A stretch of DNA of 64,000 bases from Tubiluchus corallicola (lineage: Eukaryota; Priapulida; Priapulimorpha; Priapulimorphida; Tubiluchidae), in NCBI GenBank assembly GCA_030141605.1, contig JAQGDQ010002369.1, positions 1 through 64,000 on the forward strand, written 5' to 3'. This document shows positions 1 to 8,161 of this stretch, one piece after another. A program made the translations under genes and the position numbers. The notes below the pieces were generated by a model. That model did not search any database and was not told where the DNA came from. It saw only the letters and a program-made list of their open reading frames with translations. The number at the start of each line of letters is the position of its first letter. Within the stretch, counting starts at the first letter, position 1.

Positions 1-670
1 TTCGGGAATTCGAAGACAGGCGATTTGGGAATGATCGGATCTGAGATGAAAATGGGTATCAGTTCGGCATCGATGACCAAAAGCGCCCTCAATGCACAAG
101 CAGATGGAATGATCGTTTCAGGTGTATTTAGCATTATGGCAGGTTGCGCGGCAATCGGTGGAGCAGGAATGGAAATGGGCGCGATCGGAGGAGAAATGTC
201 TGCCTTGGCAGAAATCGATGCGGTTCCAACTGTAGAAGAGGGGGCCGAGCCGGCAACCCAAGCTTCATCCGATCTAACTCCAGCTGAGGAAACTCCACCT
301 CAAGAAGAGCCTGAAACCGGTGGAAATGATACGACTTCGGGAATTCGAAGACAGGCGATTTGGGAATGATCGGATCTGAGATGAAAATGGGTATCAGTTC
401 GGCATCGATGACCAAAAGCGCCCTCAATGCACAAGCAGATGGAATGATCGTTTCAGGTGTATTTAGCATTATGGCAGGTTGCGCGGCAATCGGTGGAGCA
501 GGAATGGAAATGGGCGCGATCGGAGGAGAAATGTCTGCCTTGGCAGAAATCGATGCGGTTCCAACTGTAGAAGAGGGGGCCGAGCCGGCAACCCAAGCTT
601 CATCCGATCTAACTCCAGCTGAGGAAACTCCACCTCAAGAAGAGCCTGAAACCGGTGGAAATGATACGAC
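1..670. repeat. Perfect 335-bp direct tandem duplication
   Basis: Bases 1-335 and 336-670 are identical over their whole length, and the copies diverge immediately after 335 and 670. The unit is not a multiple of three (335 = 3 x 111 + 2), so the second copy puts the reading frame out of phase. The left end of the first copy coincides with the first base of the window, so more copies, or the true left border, may lie outside. A perfect repeat without a single difference points to a very recent event or an assembly artefact at a contig end. Confidence 0.97.
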
Positions 671-1223
671 AACGAATGCGCAATCAGAGCTCAAAAGACT
701 TCAGGAAGAAGTCAATCCTCAAAGTAGCGCTGAAAGAAGCTCTACCGAAATCAGAGACTCGGAAATGAGCATGCAGGAACGTACGCAAGTTCTTGAAAAT
801 GAAGAACGTACCCTTGACACTGGAGAAGAAGATAGAACAGAAGATACAACGGGTGCGACGAATCAGGATCAGGCGAATGTAGAAGTGCAGGATTCACAGA
901 AAGGAATGACAGCAGAGCAGAAAACCGCAGCGAAAGAGAAAATCTCGAAAGAAGCTCAGAAGAAAATATCAAGAGCCCGAGGATTCCAGCAGGCTGGTAT
1001 GGCTATCCCACAATCCATGGGATCTCTTGGACAATCGCAGTTCAAACAGGACGAGGCCACTCAGCAGGCAGGAGCGCAAGTACGTCAAACAGAACAACAA
1101 GCGATCAATACCAGTTCGCAGGTTGCGCAGAAATTTTACGGCGATCTACAGCAGGGGGTTACCGCTGCTGGCCAAACCATGGATTTGGTCAACCAATCGG
1201 TGGTGGCATCATCCAGGATATAA
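1..1223 (+). pseudogene. Secreted translocator-like gene, 5' partial, frame broken by the tandem duplication
   Basis: The frame open at base 1 matches residues from about 42 onward of the intact paralogue at 6643-7638 and stops at 369, shortly after entering the second repeat copy. The correct downstream frame can be read from 360 to 1223 (287 codons from an internal ATG) and is very similar to the paralogue to its end, including a final SSRI-type C-terminus. Seen in it: one glycine/alanine-rich hydrophobic stretch, an acidic proline/threonine-rich linker, and a glutamine-rich amphipathic helical C-terminus. This layout recalls the smaller, single-hydrophobic-segment translocon proteins of type III systems; that is inference. 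The start lies outside the window. If the duplication is an artefact, the gene is intact in the organism; if real, the full-length product is not made unless an internal start at 360 is used. Confidence 0.75.
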
Positions 1224-1372
1224 TCGCCAGATAACTTAGTTTTGGGTCTGTCTCCTCTCTATCATGTGACGACCTTTAACCCCTGAGCGGGCCCAAAACA
1301 CTTTTCTATCTTGAGACTGACTCCATTTCATGTGCTCATAATAATTCTGAGTCAGTCCAAGATCTTTCAACC

Positions 1373-1405
1373 AGGAGTAAACTTAGGTTTACTCCTTCTT
1401 TTTTT
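1373..1405 (+). terminator. Rho-independent terminator of the upstream gene
   Basis: A perfect 10-bp stem (1373-1382 with 1387-1396) closes a 4-base TTAG loop and is followed by TCTTTTTTTG. It lies 150 bases after the stop at 1223 and separates the upstream gene from the operon that begins at 1884. Confidence 0.85.
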
Positions 1406-1744
1406 GCCTTTGAAAAGCCTAAACCACTTAAAATCAGTTGTCAGGGTCAGGTAACTATTCAAGGGGAGTTAGGCCATTATACCGATAGGTTTTTTCAGGG
1501 ATTGATCATAAATATTTTTAGTTTTACCCCCGATCTGTCTTTTTTAAATTGTTGATTTTAAAAGGGTTGGGTTTTTGGTTTTTTCAAATCTTTGAAGACC
1601 AGGCGATTGTGTTTCTAAATATTTTTTTAATATTTCTTAAAATTAAATTTACATTCTAAGTTTCTATAACTAAGGCAGTTGGTTTTGTCTATTTAAGGGA
1701 TGGTTAAGGAAATGTAAGGTTTTATTTAACATTTTTTTTGGTTA

Positions 1745-1776
1745 TTAACAGAATCTTAATAATTCCCGCATATAAT
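1745..1776 (+). promoter_or_regulatory. Possible promoter of the helical-protein operon
   Basis: A perfect TATAAT lies at 1771-1776. The best upstream element is TTAACA at 1745-1750, with a 20-base gap that is longer than ideal. Transcription would start near 1783 and give a leader of about 100 bases. Chlamydial main-sigma promoters tolerate weak -35 boxes, so this is plausible but unproved. Confidence 0.4.
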
Positions 1777-1793
1777 CTTGTTTAGGGGGAGAA

Positions 1794-1877
1794 GAAGTAT
1801 AGTTTTTATACTTCGTGGCTCGAGTCTTAATACTTGAGCCGCGGCTTTTTACCCCCTCAAGGAACAAAACTTGGGGG
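1794..1877 (+). promoter_or_regulatory. Structured 5' leader with three consecutive hairpins, the last covering the ribosome binding site
   Basis: Hairpin A is a perfect 8-bp stem (1794-1801 with 1807-1814). Hairpin B is a 10-bp stem with two G-U pairs (1815-1824 with 1833-1842) and is followed by GGCTTTTTACC, which resembles a weak terminator or attenuator. Hairpin C pairs CCCC-x-CAAG (from 1852, with a one-base bulge) with CTTGGGG at 1870-1877; the G-run is the Shine-Dalgarno of the gene starting at 1884. The layout suggests control of elongation and/or translation initiation. I do not recognise a known riboswitch class. Confidence 0.55.
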
Positions 1878-1883
1878 AACTTT

Positions 1884-2318
1884 ATGACCGCACAGAATTT
1901 GTTAAATTTCTTTGAAGAGTTGATTGACTCACCAGAGAAAGCAGGTGATGTTGAAACAATCACCAAAAAATCTATGGATCTCTTCAATGAGATCACAGAT
2001 CGCCTCAAAAACTCTACTCCAGATGAAAGAAATAAGCTCCAGAACGAGCTTACAGCAGCAGCTGATAAAATGAATCAGGAGTTCGAGAAACTATGTGGTA
2101 AATATGGGATGACTCGGGAACAGATGGAGAACATGGTGAATGATCCATCTAATTTTGATTCCGAGACCTGGTCTTCAATCGAATCTTTAAGGAAAGATAT
2201 CAGCAACAATCAACAATCTCTCATCCAAAATCTAGGTTCTTCTGAACCAACATCTAAGAAAAAAGGGAAGAAACAAGGTTCTAAGAGTAAAACATCGAAA
2301 AAGTGGATCAACGCTTAA
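1884..2318 (+). CDS. Small helical protein with lysine-rich tail, first gene of translocon-like operon
   Basis: This 144-residue protein is predicted to be mostly alpha-helical and acidic, with a strongly basic lysine/serine tail over about the last 25 residues (KKKGKK-type motifs). I chose the ATG at 1884 because GGGGGA lies seven bases upstream; a longer frame from 1815 would run through the leader hairpins. There is no signal peptide or membrane segment. It is the first gene of a run of eight closely spaced genes in one direction. I do not recognise the family. Its size, charge and place would fit a chaperone or small secreted subunit of the set, but nothing in the sequence shows which. 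Confidence 0.8.
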   Translation: MTAQNLLNFFEELIDSPEKAGDVETITKKSMDLFNEITDRLKNSTPDERNKLQNELTAAADKMNQEFEKLCGKYGMTREQMENMVNDPSNFDSETWSSIESLRKDISNNQQSLIQNLGSSEPTSKKKGKKQGSKSKTSKKWINA

Positions 2319-2347
2319 ATAAGCGATCTACTTAGGGGAAGAAGAAG

Positions 2348-3175
2348 ATGTGTGCACAAGAAGCAACAAACGGTGTTGATGCTGCCAATGGAACAGGCAG
2401 CGGTGACAACATCGCTAATTATTACTTTATGCAAGAGAAGCAAGAGCTTCTATCTCAGATTGAGGCCCTTCAGGAAAAACTGAAATCAGGAAGCATGGCC
2501 TCCTGGTACATTATTCAGTTACTACTCGATAAATTGAATGGAATGGCTACCGAATTGAAAGATGGAATCGGTACCTATTCTAACGATATTAACAAACTGT
2601 CAGGTGATGAGAACAAACTCGCTGCAGCTTTGAAGAATATCGAAGCTTATCAAGCTGCCCACCCGGGTGAAACGGTTCCAGATTCCGACATTAAAGCTTT
2701 TAAGACTGCTTTTAACAATGTTAAGAGCGACTTGGCAGATTTAAAGAAATTCGTAGCCAACAATCCAGGTCCAAATAACGAATGGAAGAATACTTATGAT
2801 GATGCTCAGGGTAACTTTGACATGATCAGCAATGAAAAATGGACAAATGGACAGACCGTCGGTCAAATGATTGCATCTGGTGACGATAGCGGTCTTCAAG
2901 CTGCCTTTACCGAATGGGCCAAGGAATACAACCAGACAGGTACGGGTTCTAAAGGTTCTACCGGTCCTTTTGTTGACTGGGAAAACGGAGCCGGTACAGC
3001 GGAAGGTTTGAATAACTTGATTCAGGATTTATCCAGTGACATCACGAATGCCAACAACACCCTGAACCAGGATGCTCAGATCATCAACTCTTGTAACTCT
3101 ATAGCACAGTCTGGCGTGAAGAACACTACGGATATGTATTCGTTCTTTGCACAGCACCAGGTAGCGAACGGGTAA
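2348..3175 (+). CDS. Helical secreted-protein candidate, possible filament/translocon subunit
   Basis: The product has 275 residues and is Asn/Asp/Gly-rich in the middle. The N-terminal 25 residues are polar (Gly, Ala, Asn, Thr), as in type III secretion signals. A predicted coiled coil follows (about 30-45), then a short hydrophobic stretch near residues 50-65 (WYIIQLLL) and long helices that end in a glutamine-containing C-terminus. There is no Sec signal peptide. AGGGGAAGAAG stands just upstream of the ATG. A short hydrophobic patch near the N-terminus before long coiled coils is the layout of EspA/SseB-like filament proteins, but similarity at sequence level is not clear to me, so the function is inference. 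The gene lies 29 bases after the preceding one. Confidence 0.8.
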   Translation: MCAQEATNGVDAANGTGSGDNIANYYFMQEKQELLSQIEALQEKLKSGSMASWYIIQLLLDKLNGMATELKDGIGTYSNDINKLSGDENKLAAALKNIEAYQAAHPGETVPDSDIKAFKTAFNNVKSDLADLKKFVANNPGPNNEWKNTYDDAQGNFDMISNEKWTNGQTVGQMIASGDDSGLQAAFTEWAKEYNQTGTGSKGSTGPFVDWENGAGTAEGLNNLIQDLSSDITNANNTLNQDAQIINSCNSIAQSGVKNTTDMYSFFAQHQVANG

Positions 3176-3207
3176 GAAATGAGAAAGAAACTAACCGGAG
3201 GAAAATT

Positions 3208-4011
3208 ATGAGTAGCGAACAAGCCGTTCAAGGGTCATCGCAGGCCCCGTCGGCCGCGCCGCCTCTTTCAACAGGATCAGCTCAAGGATCAGACATCAAT
3301 GTCATGATGCTTTTGATGATGATCGAAAAAGGGACACTCGATTCGAATGGGCAGTTGGAAAAATACTATGCCCAGCAACAAGATGACGGTGCCTGGGAAG
3401 TCGATCTGATGAAGGCGATTGAAGAAGGAGTCTCCACAGGTGGTGGGACCACTCCTTATAAAGGCGCAGAAGCAATTATTGAAAAGTACTTAAAAGACCA
3501 TGACATGAGCCATTTTGATGCGAATCAAATCATTGCCATTCATGGCCTTGAAAATATGACAGCAGGTCTTAAATCGAAAGACGCGATCATTGCTGCCCTA
3601 GTTAAGAAAGTAGAGCACGATACAAGTGAGTACAACAGTGCAGTATCAACTGTACAAGATGATGAAAATGAAATTCATCATTGTGAAGACAAACTGAAAA
3701 GTTGGAAAGATATGTTTCCTTGGTATGACGAATACTGGGGTGGAAAGCTGGCTTATTATGAATTAAAGCTAAAAATTACAGATCAGCCCAACTTAGAAAA
3801 GTGGACAGCTCAATTGGAAGCGGACACTGATTCATTGAAGGCAAATGAGGTAGATGAACAAGTCCTTTTTTCACAAGGAGTTGACTCTGCTCAGGATAAA
3901 GGACAGCAAATGAAAGCTACTGGGCAATACGAAGTACAGCAATTGCAAAACTCAAATCAAGGGATTATGACGTTTTCAAGTAATTTCTTCGTGGCACAGC
4001 AACAAGTATAA
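3208..4011 (+). CDS. Helical protein, paralogue A of a tandem pair in the translocon-like operon
   Basis: The product has 267 residues and aligns along its whole length with the next gene (4024-4857). Both share an N-terminal polar segment, a hydrophobic methionine/leucine stretch followed by KGTLD, an LMK-x-(I/L)EE block, KD-rich helices and a W-A-x-L-E/V-AD block near residue 210. The N-terminus is Ser/Ala/Pro/Gln-rich without a Sec signal, compatible with type III export. GGAGG precedes the ATG. The last residues are glutamine-rich. The pair arose by tandem duplication and has diverged strongly. Function unknown; a secreted structural or translocator role is inferred from context only. Confidence 0.8.
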   Translation: MSSEQAVQGSSQAPSAAPPLSTGSAQGSDINVMMLLMMIEKGTLDSNGQLEKYYAQQQDDGAWEVDLMKAIEEGVSTGGGTTPYKGAEAIIEKYLKDHDMSHFDANQIIAIHGLENMTAGLKSKDAIIAALVKKVEHDTSEYNSAVSTVQDDENEIHHCEDKLKSWKDMFPWYDEYWGGKLAYYELKLKITDQPNLEKWTAQLEADTDSLKANEVDEQVLFSQGVDSAQDKGQQMKATGQYEVQQLQNSNQGIMTFSSNFFVAQQQV

Positions 4012-4023
4012 AAGGAGAAACAG

Positions 4024-4857
4024 ATGAGTGGAGAACAAGTAAACAATTCTGGAAGAGGCCATGAGGTTTTCCTAATCCCACTCACGTTGTCCGATGGGAA
4101 AGACGTGAACATTTTTCTGTTATTGACCCTGTTGCAGAAGGGAACTCTCGATTTTGATGGAGAGTACCGGAAGTATGCAGCTCAAAAGCAGGCAGATGGC
4201 GAATTTCTCGTTAACTTAATGAAAATGCTAGAAGAAGCTGTTTCAAAAAACGGAACTCCTCTGAAGTACAAAGATGTAGGGAAAATGATCGATAGATTCT
4301 TCAAGAATCACGACATAAGGAATATGAGTCCCACTGAATTGATTGCACTACATGACATCAAGAATATGTGCAAAAAATTGAAAAACAAGGATGTCAAGAT
4401 CTCTGATCTAATGGACAAGGTAGCTCATGACAACGATGAGTACCAAAAGTGGGAAAAGAGATGTGAGACAGACCAGAGAAAGATCGATGAGGCTCAGGAA
4501 AAAGCTAAGCACTATCTACATGATGCTAAGAAACACTGGTACAACCCAAAAAGAGTTGCCAAAGACATGGCAAAAGTAACTTATTGGTCAGGAGTTGCCG
4601 ATTTCTATTTTTTAAAACTGAAACTCACTGATGGACCTAACCGCGATAAATGGGCAGCAAAATTAGTGGCTGACTCTCTTTCACTAAAAGCTGCAATAGA
4701 AGATGAAGACTGTTTCTTTGGATCTATATCCTCGAAGTGGTCGATCAAGGGACAGCTGGCTAAATCTATCGGTGATTATGAAACACAAACGATCGATAGA
4801 TCGGACAAAAATATAATCGAATTTTCAAGACATCTCATTGAAAATTCAACTGTATAG
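4024..4857 (+). CDS. Helical protein, paralogue B of a tandem pair in the translocon-like operon
   Basis: This 277-residue protein is homologous throughout to the product of 3208-4011. It keeps the hydrophobic stretch near residues 28-38 followed by KGTLD, and the later L(K)LT-D-x-PN-x-(D/E)KW-A block. It is more basic than its partner, with a lysine-rich coiled-coil insert around residues 140-185. AAGGAG lies just before the ATG, and only 12 bases separate it from the gene before. No catalytic motif is seen. The retained paralogue suggests two similar subunits or effectors with different partners. Confidence 0.8.
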   Translation: MSGEQVNNSGRGHEVFLIPLTLSDGKDVNIFLLLTLLQKGTLDFDGEYRKYAAQKQADGEFLVNLMKMLEEAVSKNGTPLKYKDVGKMIDRFFKNHDIRNMSPTELIALHDIKNMCKKLKNKDVKISDLMDKVAHDNDEYQKWEKRCETDQRKIDEAQEKAKHYLHDAKKHWYNPKRVAKDMAKVTYWSGVADFYFLKLKLTDGPNRDKWAAKLVADSLSLKAAIEDEDCFFGSISSKWSIKGQLAKSIGDYETQTIDRSDKNIIEFSRHLIENSTV

Positions 4858-4867
4858 GAGAAAAAAT

Positions 4868-5389
4868 ATGGATTCTAACGTCATGGCACTAGAAGCTTTG
4901 GCTCTACAGATCCAACAGCAGGAAAAACAGAAAAAGCTAGAAGAAGAACGGAAAAAGGACCAGGTAAAACTCGACAAGCTGATGAAAAACGGAAAAGTGA
5001 CGAACCCTTTACTTCTGATTTTCTTCCTTGAAATGCAGGGAATGAAAAGCCTGAGTAAATCAGTAAATCCTCTGATGGAAAGAAACCAAGCTTTGCATGA
5101 TCAGTATCTTGCAAAACTGAAACAGATCTCGGAGCTGAATCAGAAGCTACAAAATTTAGTAAGTAGCAAAGATTATAGCCAAAAAGATCAAACTGAAGCA
5201 TTGGATCTACAAAATCAAATTGCAGAAGCTCAAGTAGATGCCCAGCAGATTCAACAGAAAGGGCAGAGCTTATGGTCGATCAATTTTGAACCGGTTGAAA
5301 ACAACGTGCAATCGACATCGAATATGGCTGCTACAGCAATACAATTAATTGATCAATCGAGACAAAGCTTTTTAAGTACAACAAGTTAA
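4868..5389 (+). CDS. Small coiled-coil protein with central hydrophobic helix
   Basis: The product has 173 residues. I chose the ATG at 4868 because GGAG lies at -11 to -8 and the longer frame from 4838 would run back into the previous gene. Residues 15-45 form a highly charged Lys/Glu/Gln coiled coil, residues about 47-58 a hydrophobic patch (NPLLLIFFLEM), and the rest is Gln-rich helix. A hydrophobic patch beside long coiled coils is again reminiscent of type III filament/tip proteins. There is no signal peptide. Family not recognised. Confidence 0.78.
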   Translation: MDSNVMALEALALQIQQQEKQKKLEEERKKDQVKLDKLMKNGKVTNPLLLIFFLEMQGMKSLSKSVNPLMERNQALHDQYLAKLKQISELNQKLQNLVSSKDYSQKDQTEALDLQNQIAEAQVDAQQIQQKGQSLWSINFEPVENNVQSTSNMAATAIQLIDQSRQSFLSTTS

Positions 5390-5414
5390 TAAATATAAAA
5401 AAAGGTTAAATAAT

Positions 5415-5963
5415 ATGAGCGCAGAAACAAGTGGATCAGGAGATTCAAGTTTTAACATTTTTCTTTACCTTGCCAAATTAGAGCAAGACGGAATGAATAC
5501 TTCCAATCAGAGTAAAGCAACGATCCTCGCTAAATTGAATTATCAGGAAGAGGAATACAAGAACCAGATTTCTCAGTGGAAATCAGCGAGTGACCAGATT
5601 GGAAAAGATGCTGATAAAGCACAGAAAGACGCCGATAAAGCAGGTGGATTCTGGAACAGTATGTTCGGGAAGATCCTATCTCTGGTTAACATTGGAACGC
5701 TTATCTATTGTGCTGTGAAAGGAAAGGGAGCTTTCAGCAGTGGTGATACCGACGCAGCCGGAGACCAGGGAAAAATGTCTCAAGATGTGCAGGTAGCAAA
5801 CCAGGCTCAGACACAAGTACAGCAGACACAGCAAAAGATGTCGATGACTGAAAATATCGAATTGAACTCTCAACAGCAGGCACAACAATCTATGCAGAAC
5901 ATGTACAACAGCATGGTGCAAAACTTTGGTTCAATGGGATCTTACAACAACCAGAGAGGCTAA
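5415..5963 (+). CDS. Small helical protein with one hydrophobic segment and Gln/Met-rich tail
   Basis: The product has 182 residues. The N-terminus is polar and contains a short hydrophobic patch (FNIFLYLAKLEQ, about 14-25) like those of the genes before it. A Lys/Asp-rich helix follows, then a hydrophobic stretch near residues 78-100 (MFGKILSLVNIGTLIY) that could insert in a membrane. The last 60 residues are rich in Gln, Met, Asn and Ser. Only a weak AAAGG precedes the ATG, so it may depend on coupling with the gene 25 bases upstream. Function unknown. Confidence 0.75.
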   Translation: MSAETSGSGDSSFNIFLYLAKLEQDGMNTSNQSKATILAKLNYQEEEYKNQISQWKSASDQIGKDADKAQKDADKAGGFWNSMFGKILSLVNIGTLIYCAVKGKGAFSSGDTDAAGDQGKMSQDVQVANQAQTQVQQTQQKMSMTENIELNSQQQAQQSMQNMYNSMVQNFGSMGSYNNQRG

Positions 5964-5965
5964 AA

Positions 5966-6628
5966 ATGACAACGACAACATCAACACACTCTCAAGAGCT
6001 GGTAGAGCTTCGCTCGAGGGAAGCCTCTAAAGCGGTCGTTAAAAGTCAGCCGAAAGGTGATGACGGAAAACAAGTCACAATGACCGAGCTTTTGGCTGCC
6101 TATGCTCTTTACAAGGAAACTCTTGATAAAGGTGTCGTCACTCAATCGCAAACGATGGACACTCTTTTCAAGGTACAGGACAAAGCATTGGTATTGGCTA
6201 ACGAACAAATGAAGAAGATGCTGCCTGAAATGGAAAAATCTGCAAAAGAACAAAAAGCAGCAGGCATCCTTTCAACGGTCGGTACGATTTTAGGGGTCGT
6301 TGGATTGATCTGTATGTTCATTCCAGGTCTACAGCCTATTGGTATTGCATGCATGGTTGCTTCAGGAGCATGTTTGATTGCTGCTGGAGGTCTTCAAATC
6401 GCATCTGGTGTCCAAGAGAAGAAGGTAGCAGATCAAAAAGGAGATGCGATCAAGGACCAAGCGACATCGGGACAGATATCGACATCAGTCCAAGGATTGA
6501 GTACACAGTTAAACAATACTGTTAGCTCAAAAACCACGTTGGAACAAACGATCAATGCAATCATTGATAGTTATGGTAAGGCTGAAGTAAGTGCCGGACC
6601 AAGACAAAATTACGCACAAGCAGGTTAA
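5966..6628 (+). CDS. Translocator-like protein with a hydrophobic hairpin (SseC/IpaB/YopB-like layout)
   Basis: The product has 220 residues. A polar N-terminal half carries predicted helices. Residues about 95-150 form two consecutive hydrophobic, glycine-rich segments (GILSTVGTILGVVGLICMF, then IGIACMVASGACLIAAGGL) joined by a short Pro/Gln turn. A polar helical C-terminal region follows. Two closely spaced membrane segments between coiled coils are the hallmark of the large hydrophobic translocators of type III secretion. The protein is shorter than typical members, so I call it translocator-like, not an identified homologue. It begins two bases after the preceding stop, so translation is probably coupled. 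Confidence 0.75.
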   Translation: MTTTTSTHSQELVELRSREASKAVVKSQPKGDDGKQVTMTELLAAYALYKETLDKGVVTQSQTMDTLFKVQDKALVLANEQMKKMLPEMEKSAKEQKAAGILSTVGTILGVVGLICMFIPGLQPIGIACMVASGACLIAAGGLQIASGVQEKKVADQKGDAIKDQATSGQISTSVQGLSTQLNNTVSSKTTLEQTINAIIDSYGKAEVSAGPRQNYAQAG

Positions 6629-6642
6629 AAAGGTTAAATATT

Positions 6643-7638
6643 ATGAGTCACGGAGATACAACAACAGTCACCAATGCAGAGCTTAGACAGGCTATGGAAA
6701 AGCTCTCGGCGGCTTTTATTAAATCAACAGCAAAAACAGGGGAAGTCCTGTTCGGGAACTCACAGACCGGTTCTTTGGGAATGATTGGATCTGAAATGAA
6801 GATGGGTTTCAGTTCAGCAGACATGACCAAGAGCGCCCTCAAGGCGCAAGCAGATGGTTTGATCTGTGCAGGTATCTTTTCAATCGTAGCAGGTTGTGTA
6901 GCCATCGGCGGCGCTGGAGCAGAAGTGGGAGCAATCGGTGGAGAAATGTCCGCCTCGGCAGAAATCGATGCTCTACCTACTGTAGAAGAAGGAGCTGAGC
7001 CAGCAACCCAAGCTACTACGGATCTTACTCCTGCAGACGAAGCTCCTAAGGGACCTGAAACTAGTGGAGATGGAACTCCTCTGAAGACACAGGAAGAGCT
7101 TCAAGAAATGGAAGAAACGGGGACTATTCCGAAACCTGGCGAAGAAATGGAATTAAGAGAGATATCAGCCCCTCGCGATGAAGAAGTAGAAGTAAGACTC
7201 GAAGTTCGTGAAGAAGAAGCAAGTGTACGAGATACTAGAGAAGAAGATAGCACTGAAGATACAGCAGCAACAACGAATCAGGATCAAGCGACTGTAGAAG
7301 TCCAAAATTCTGAAAGGGGAATGACAGCCGAGCAGAAAACAGCAGCGAAAGAGAAAATCTCGAAACAAGCACAGCAGAAGATTGCAAAAGCCAGAGGATT
7401 CCAGCAGGCTGGTGCGGCTATACCTCAAGCTATGGGATCTCTTGGACAATCACAGTACAAACAGGAAGAAGCGACTCAGCAATCTGGAGCGCAAGTACGT
7501 CAAACAGAGCAACAAGCGATCAATACCAGCTCGCAAGTTGCACAGAAATTTTACGGCGATTTACAGCAGGGTGTTACCGCTGCTGGACAAACCATGGATC
7601 TTATCAACCAAACGGTGGTGGCATCATCCAGGATATAA
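6643..7638 (+). CDS. Translocator-like protein with single hydrophobic segment; intact paralogue of the broken gene at 1-1223
   Basis: The product has 331 residues: a polar N-terminus, a Gly/Ala/Ile-rich hydrophobic segment at about residues 70-105, then a variable acidic Glu/Pro/Thr-rich linker (about 110-215). The conserved C-terminal third has Gln-rich amphipathic helices (QQGVTAAGQTMDL-type) and ends SSRI. The hydrophobic segment and C-terminal helix are nearly identical to the gene at the left edge, while the linker differs, as expected where the linker is exposed and fast-evolving. The arrangement recalls EspB/SseD/YopD-type small translocators; inference. It is the last gene of the operon and is followed by a terminator at 7722. 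Confidence 0.78.
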   Translation: MSHGDTTTVTNAELRQAMEKLSAAFIKSTAKTGEVLFGNSQTGSLGMIGSEMKMGFSSADMTKSALKAQADGLICAGIFSIVAGCVAIGGAGAEVGAIGGEMSASAEIDALPTVEEGAEPATQATTDLTPADEAPKGPETSGDGTPLKTQEELQEMEETGTIPKPGEEMELREISAPRDEEVEVRLEVREEEASVRDTREEDSTEDTAATTNQDQATVEVQNSERGMTAEQKTAAKEKISKQAQQKIAKARGFQQAGAAIPQAMGSLGQSQYKQEEATQQSGAQVRQTEQQAINTSSQVAQKFYGDLQQGVTAAGQTMDLINQTVVASSRI

Positions 7639-7721
7639 TCGCTAAATAACTTAGTTTTGGGTCTGTCTCCTCTCTATCATGTGACTACCTAATCCCTGAG
7701 CAGGCCCAAGATTTTTTCTTC

Positions 7722-7756
7722 GAGGAGCAAGTGAAAGCCTGCTCCTCTTTTTTTTG
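7722..7756 (+). terminator. Rho-independent terminator of the translocon-like operon
   Basis: The stem GAGGAGCA (7722-7729) pairs with TGCTCCTC (7740-7747) across a 10-base loop and is followed by eight T residues. It lies 84 bases after the stop of the last operon gene. Upstream, 7647-7720 repeats the motif found after 1223. Confidence 0.85.
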
Positions 7757-7778
7757 GCAATAGAGTCTGAAGGAATGG

Positions 7779-8138
7779 TTAGAAGAGTTTAGAGCCGATT
7801 TTGGCCTCAGTAAGAGGAGTGATGATGGTTGCTTCGCCACTTTCTGATTTGGGGTATTGGACGCCAAGAATAAGGACTTCTGAAAGGGTCTCTCCTACTT
7901 GGCGGGGCTCGAAATTAAGCACACCAAAGACCTGTTTACCTTTCAACTCTTCCGGCGCGGTTTGCGTAAGTCGGGCAATACTAGTCTTTATCCCGAACTT
8001 TCCAAAGTCGACTTTTAATCTGTATGACTTCTTAGGTGCGCCAGGCGCATCTTCAACAGACAAAACTCTACCCAATCTAATTTCCAATAGATCGAGCGAT
8101 TCTTCTTTCGAAACAATTTCCTTAGTTTCACGAGCCAT
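7779..8138 (-). CDS. csaA: CsaA-type tRNA-binding (EMAPII/OB-fold) protein
   Basis: The product has 119 residues from the ATG at 8138, with AGG nine bases upstream; an alternative TTG lies three codons earlier. The whole protein is one OB-fold tRNA-binding domain: LEIRLGRVLSVE near the N-terminus, a KVDFGKFGIKTS strand, then LKGKQVFGVLNFEPR and SEVLILG. These are the conserved blocks of CsaA and of the C-terminal domain of some methionyl-tRNA synthetases. CsaA binds tRNA and has been described as an export-related chaperone. It is downstream of clpX on the same strand but separated from it by a long inverted repeat, so it may be transcribed on its own. Confidence 0.8.
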   Translation of the reverse strand: MARETKEIVSKEESLDLLEIRLGRVLSVEDAPGAPKKSYRLKVDFGKFGIKTSIARLTQTAPEELKGKQVFGVLNFEPRQVGETLSEVLILGVQYPKSESGEATIITPLTEAKIGSKLF

Positions 8139-8161
8139 AATAAACAACCTGTATATGAAAA

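Larger units (their letters stand above)
1224..1883. other. 660-bp AT-rich intergenic region with terminator, promoter and structured leader
   Basis: No convincing gene is present. The first 90 bases carry a motif shared with the sequence after 7638. A strong hairpin terminator lies at 1373-1405. The middle part (1410-1745) is very AT-rich with runs of T and no supported feature. The right end holds a possible promoter near 1771 and three hairpins leading into the gene at 1884; these are listed separately. Confidence 0.7.

Noticed and set aside
1815-1883. Upstream extension of the gene at 1884 to an earlier start at 1815
   Set aside because: It would run through the leader hairpins and lacks a ribosome binding site, while the ATG at 1884 has GGGGGA at the right distance.
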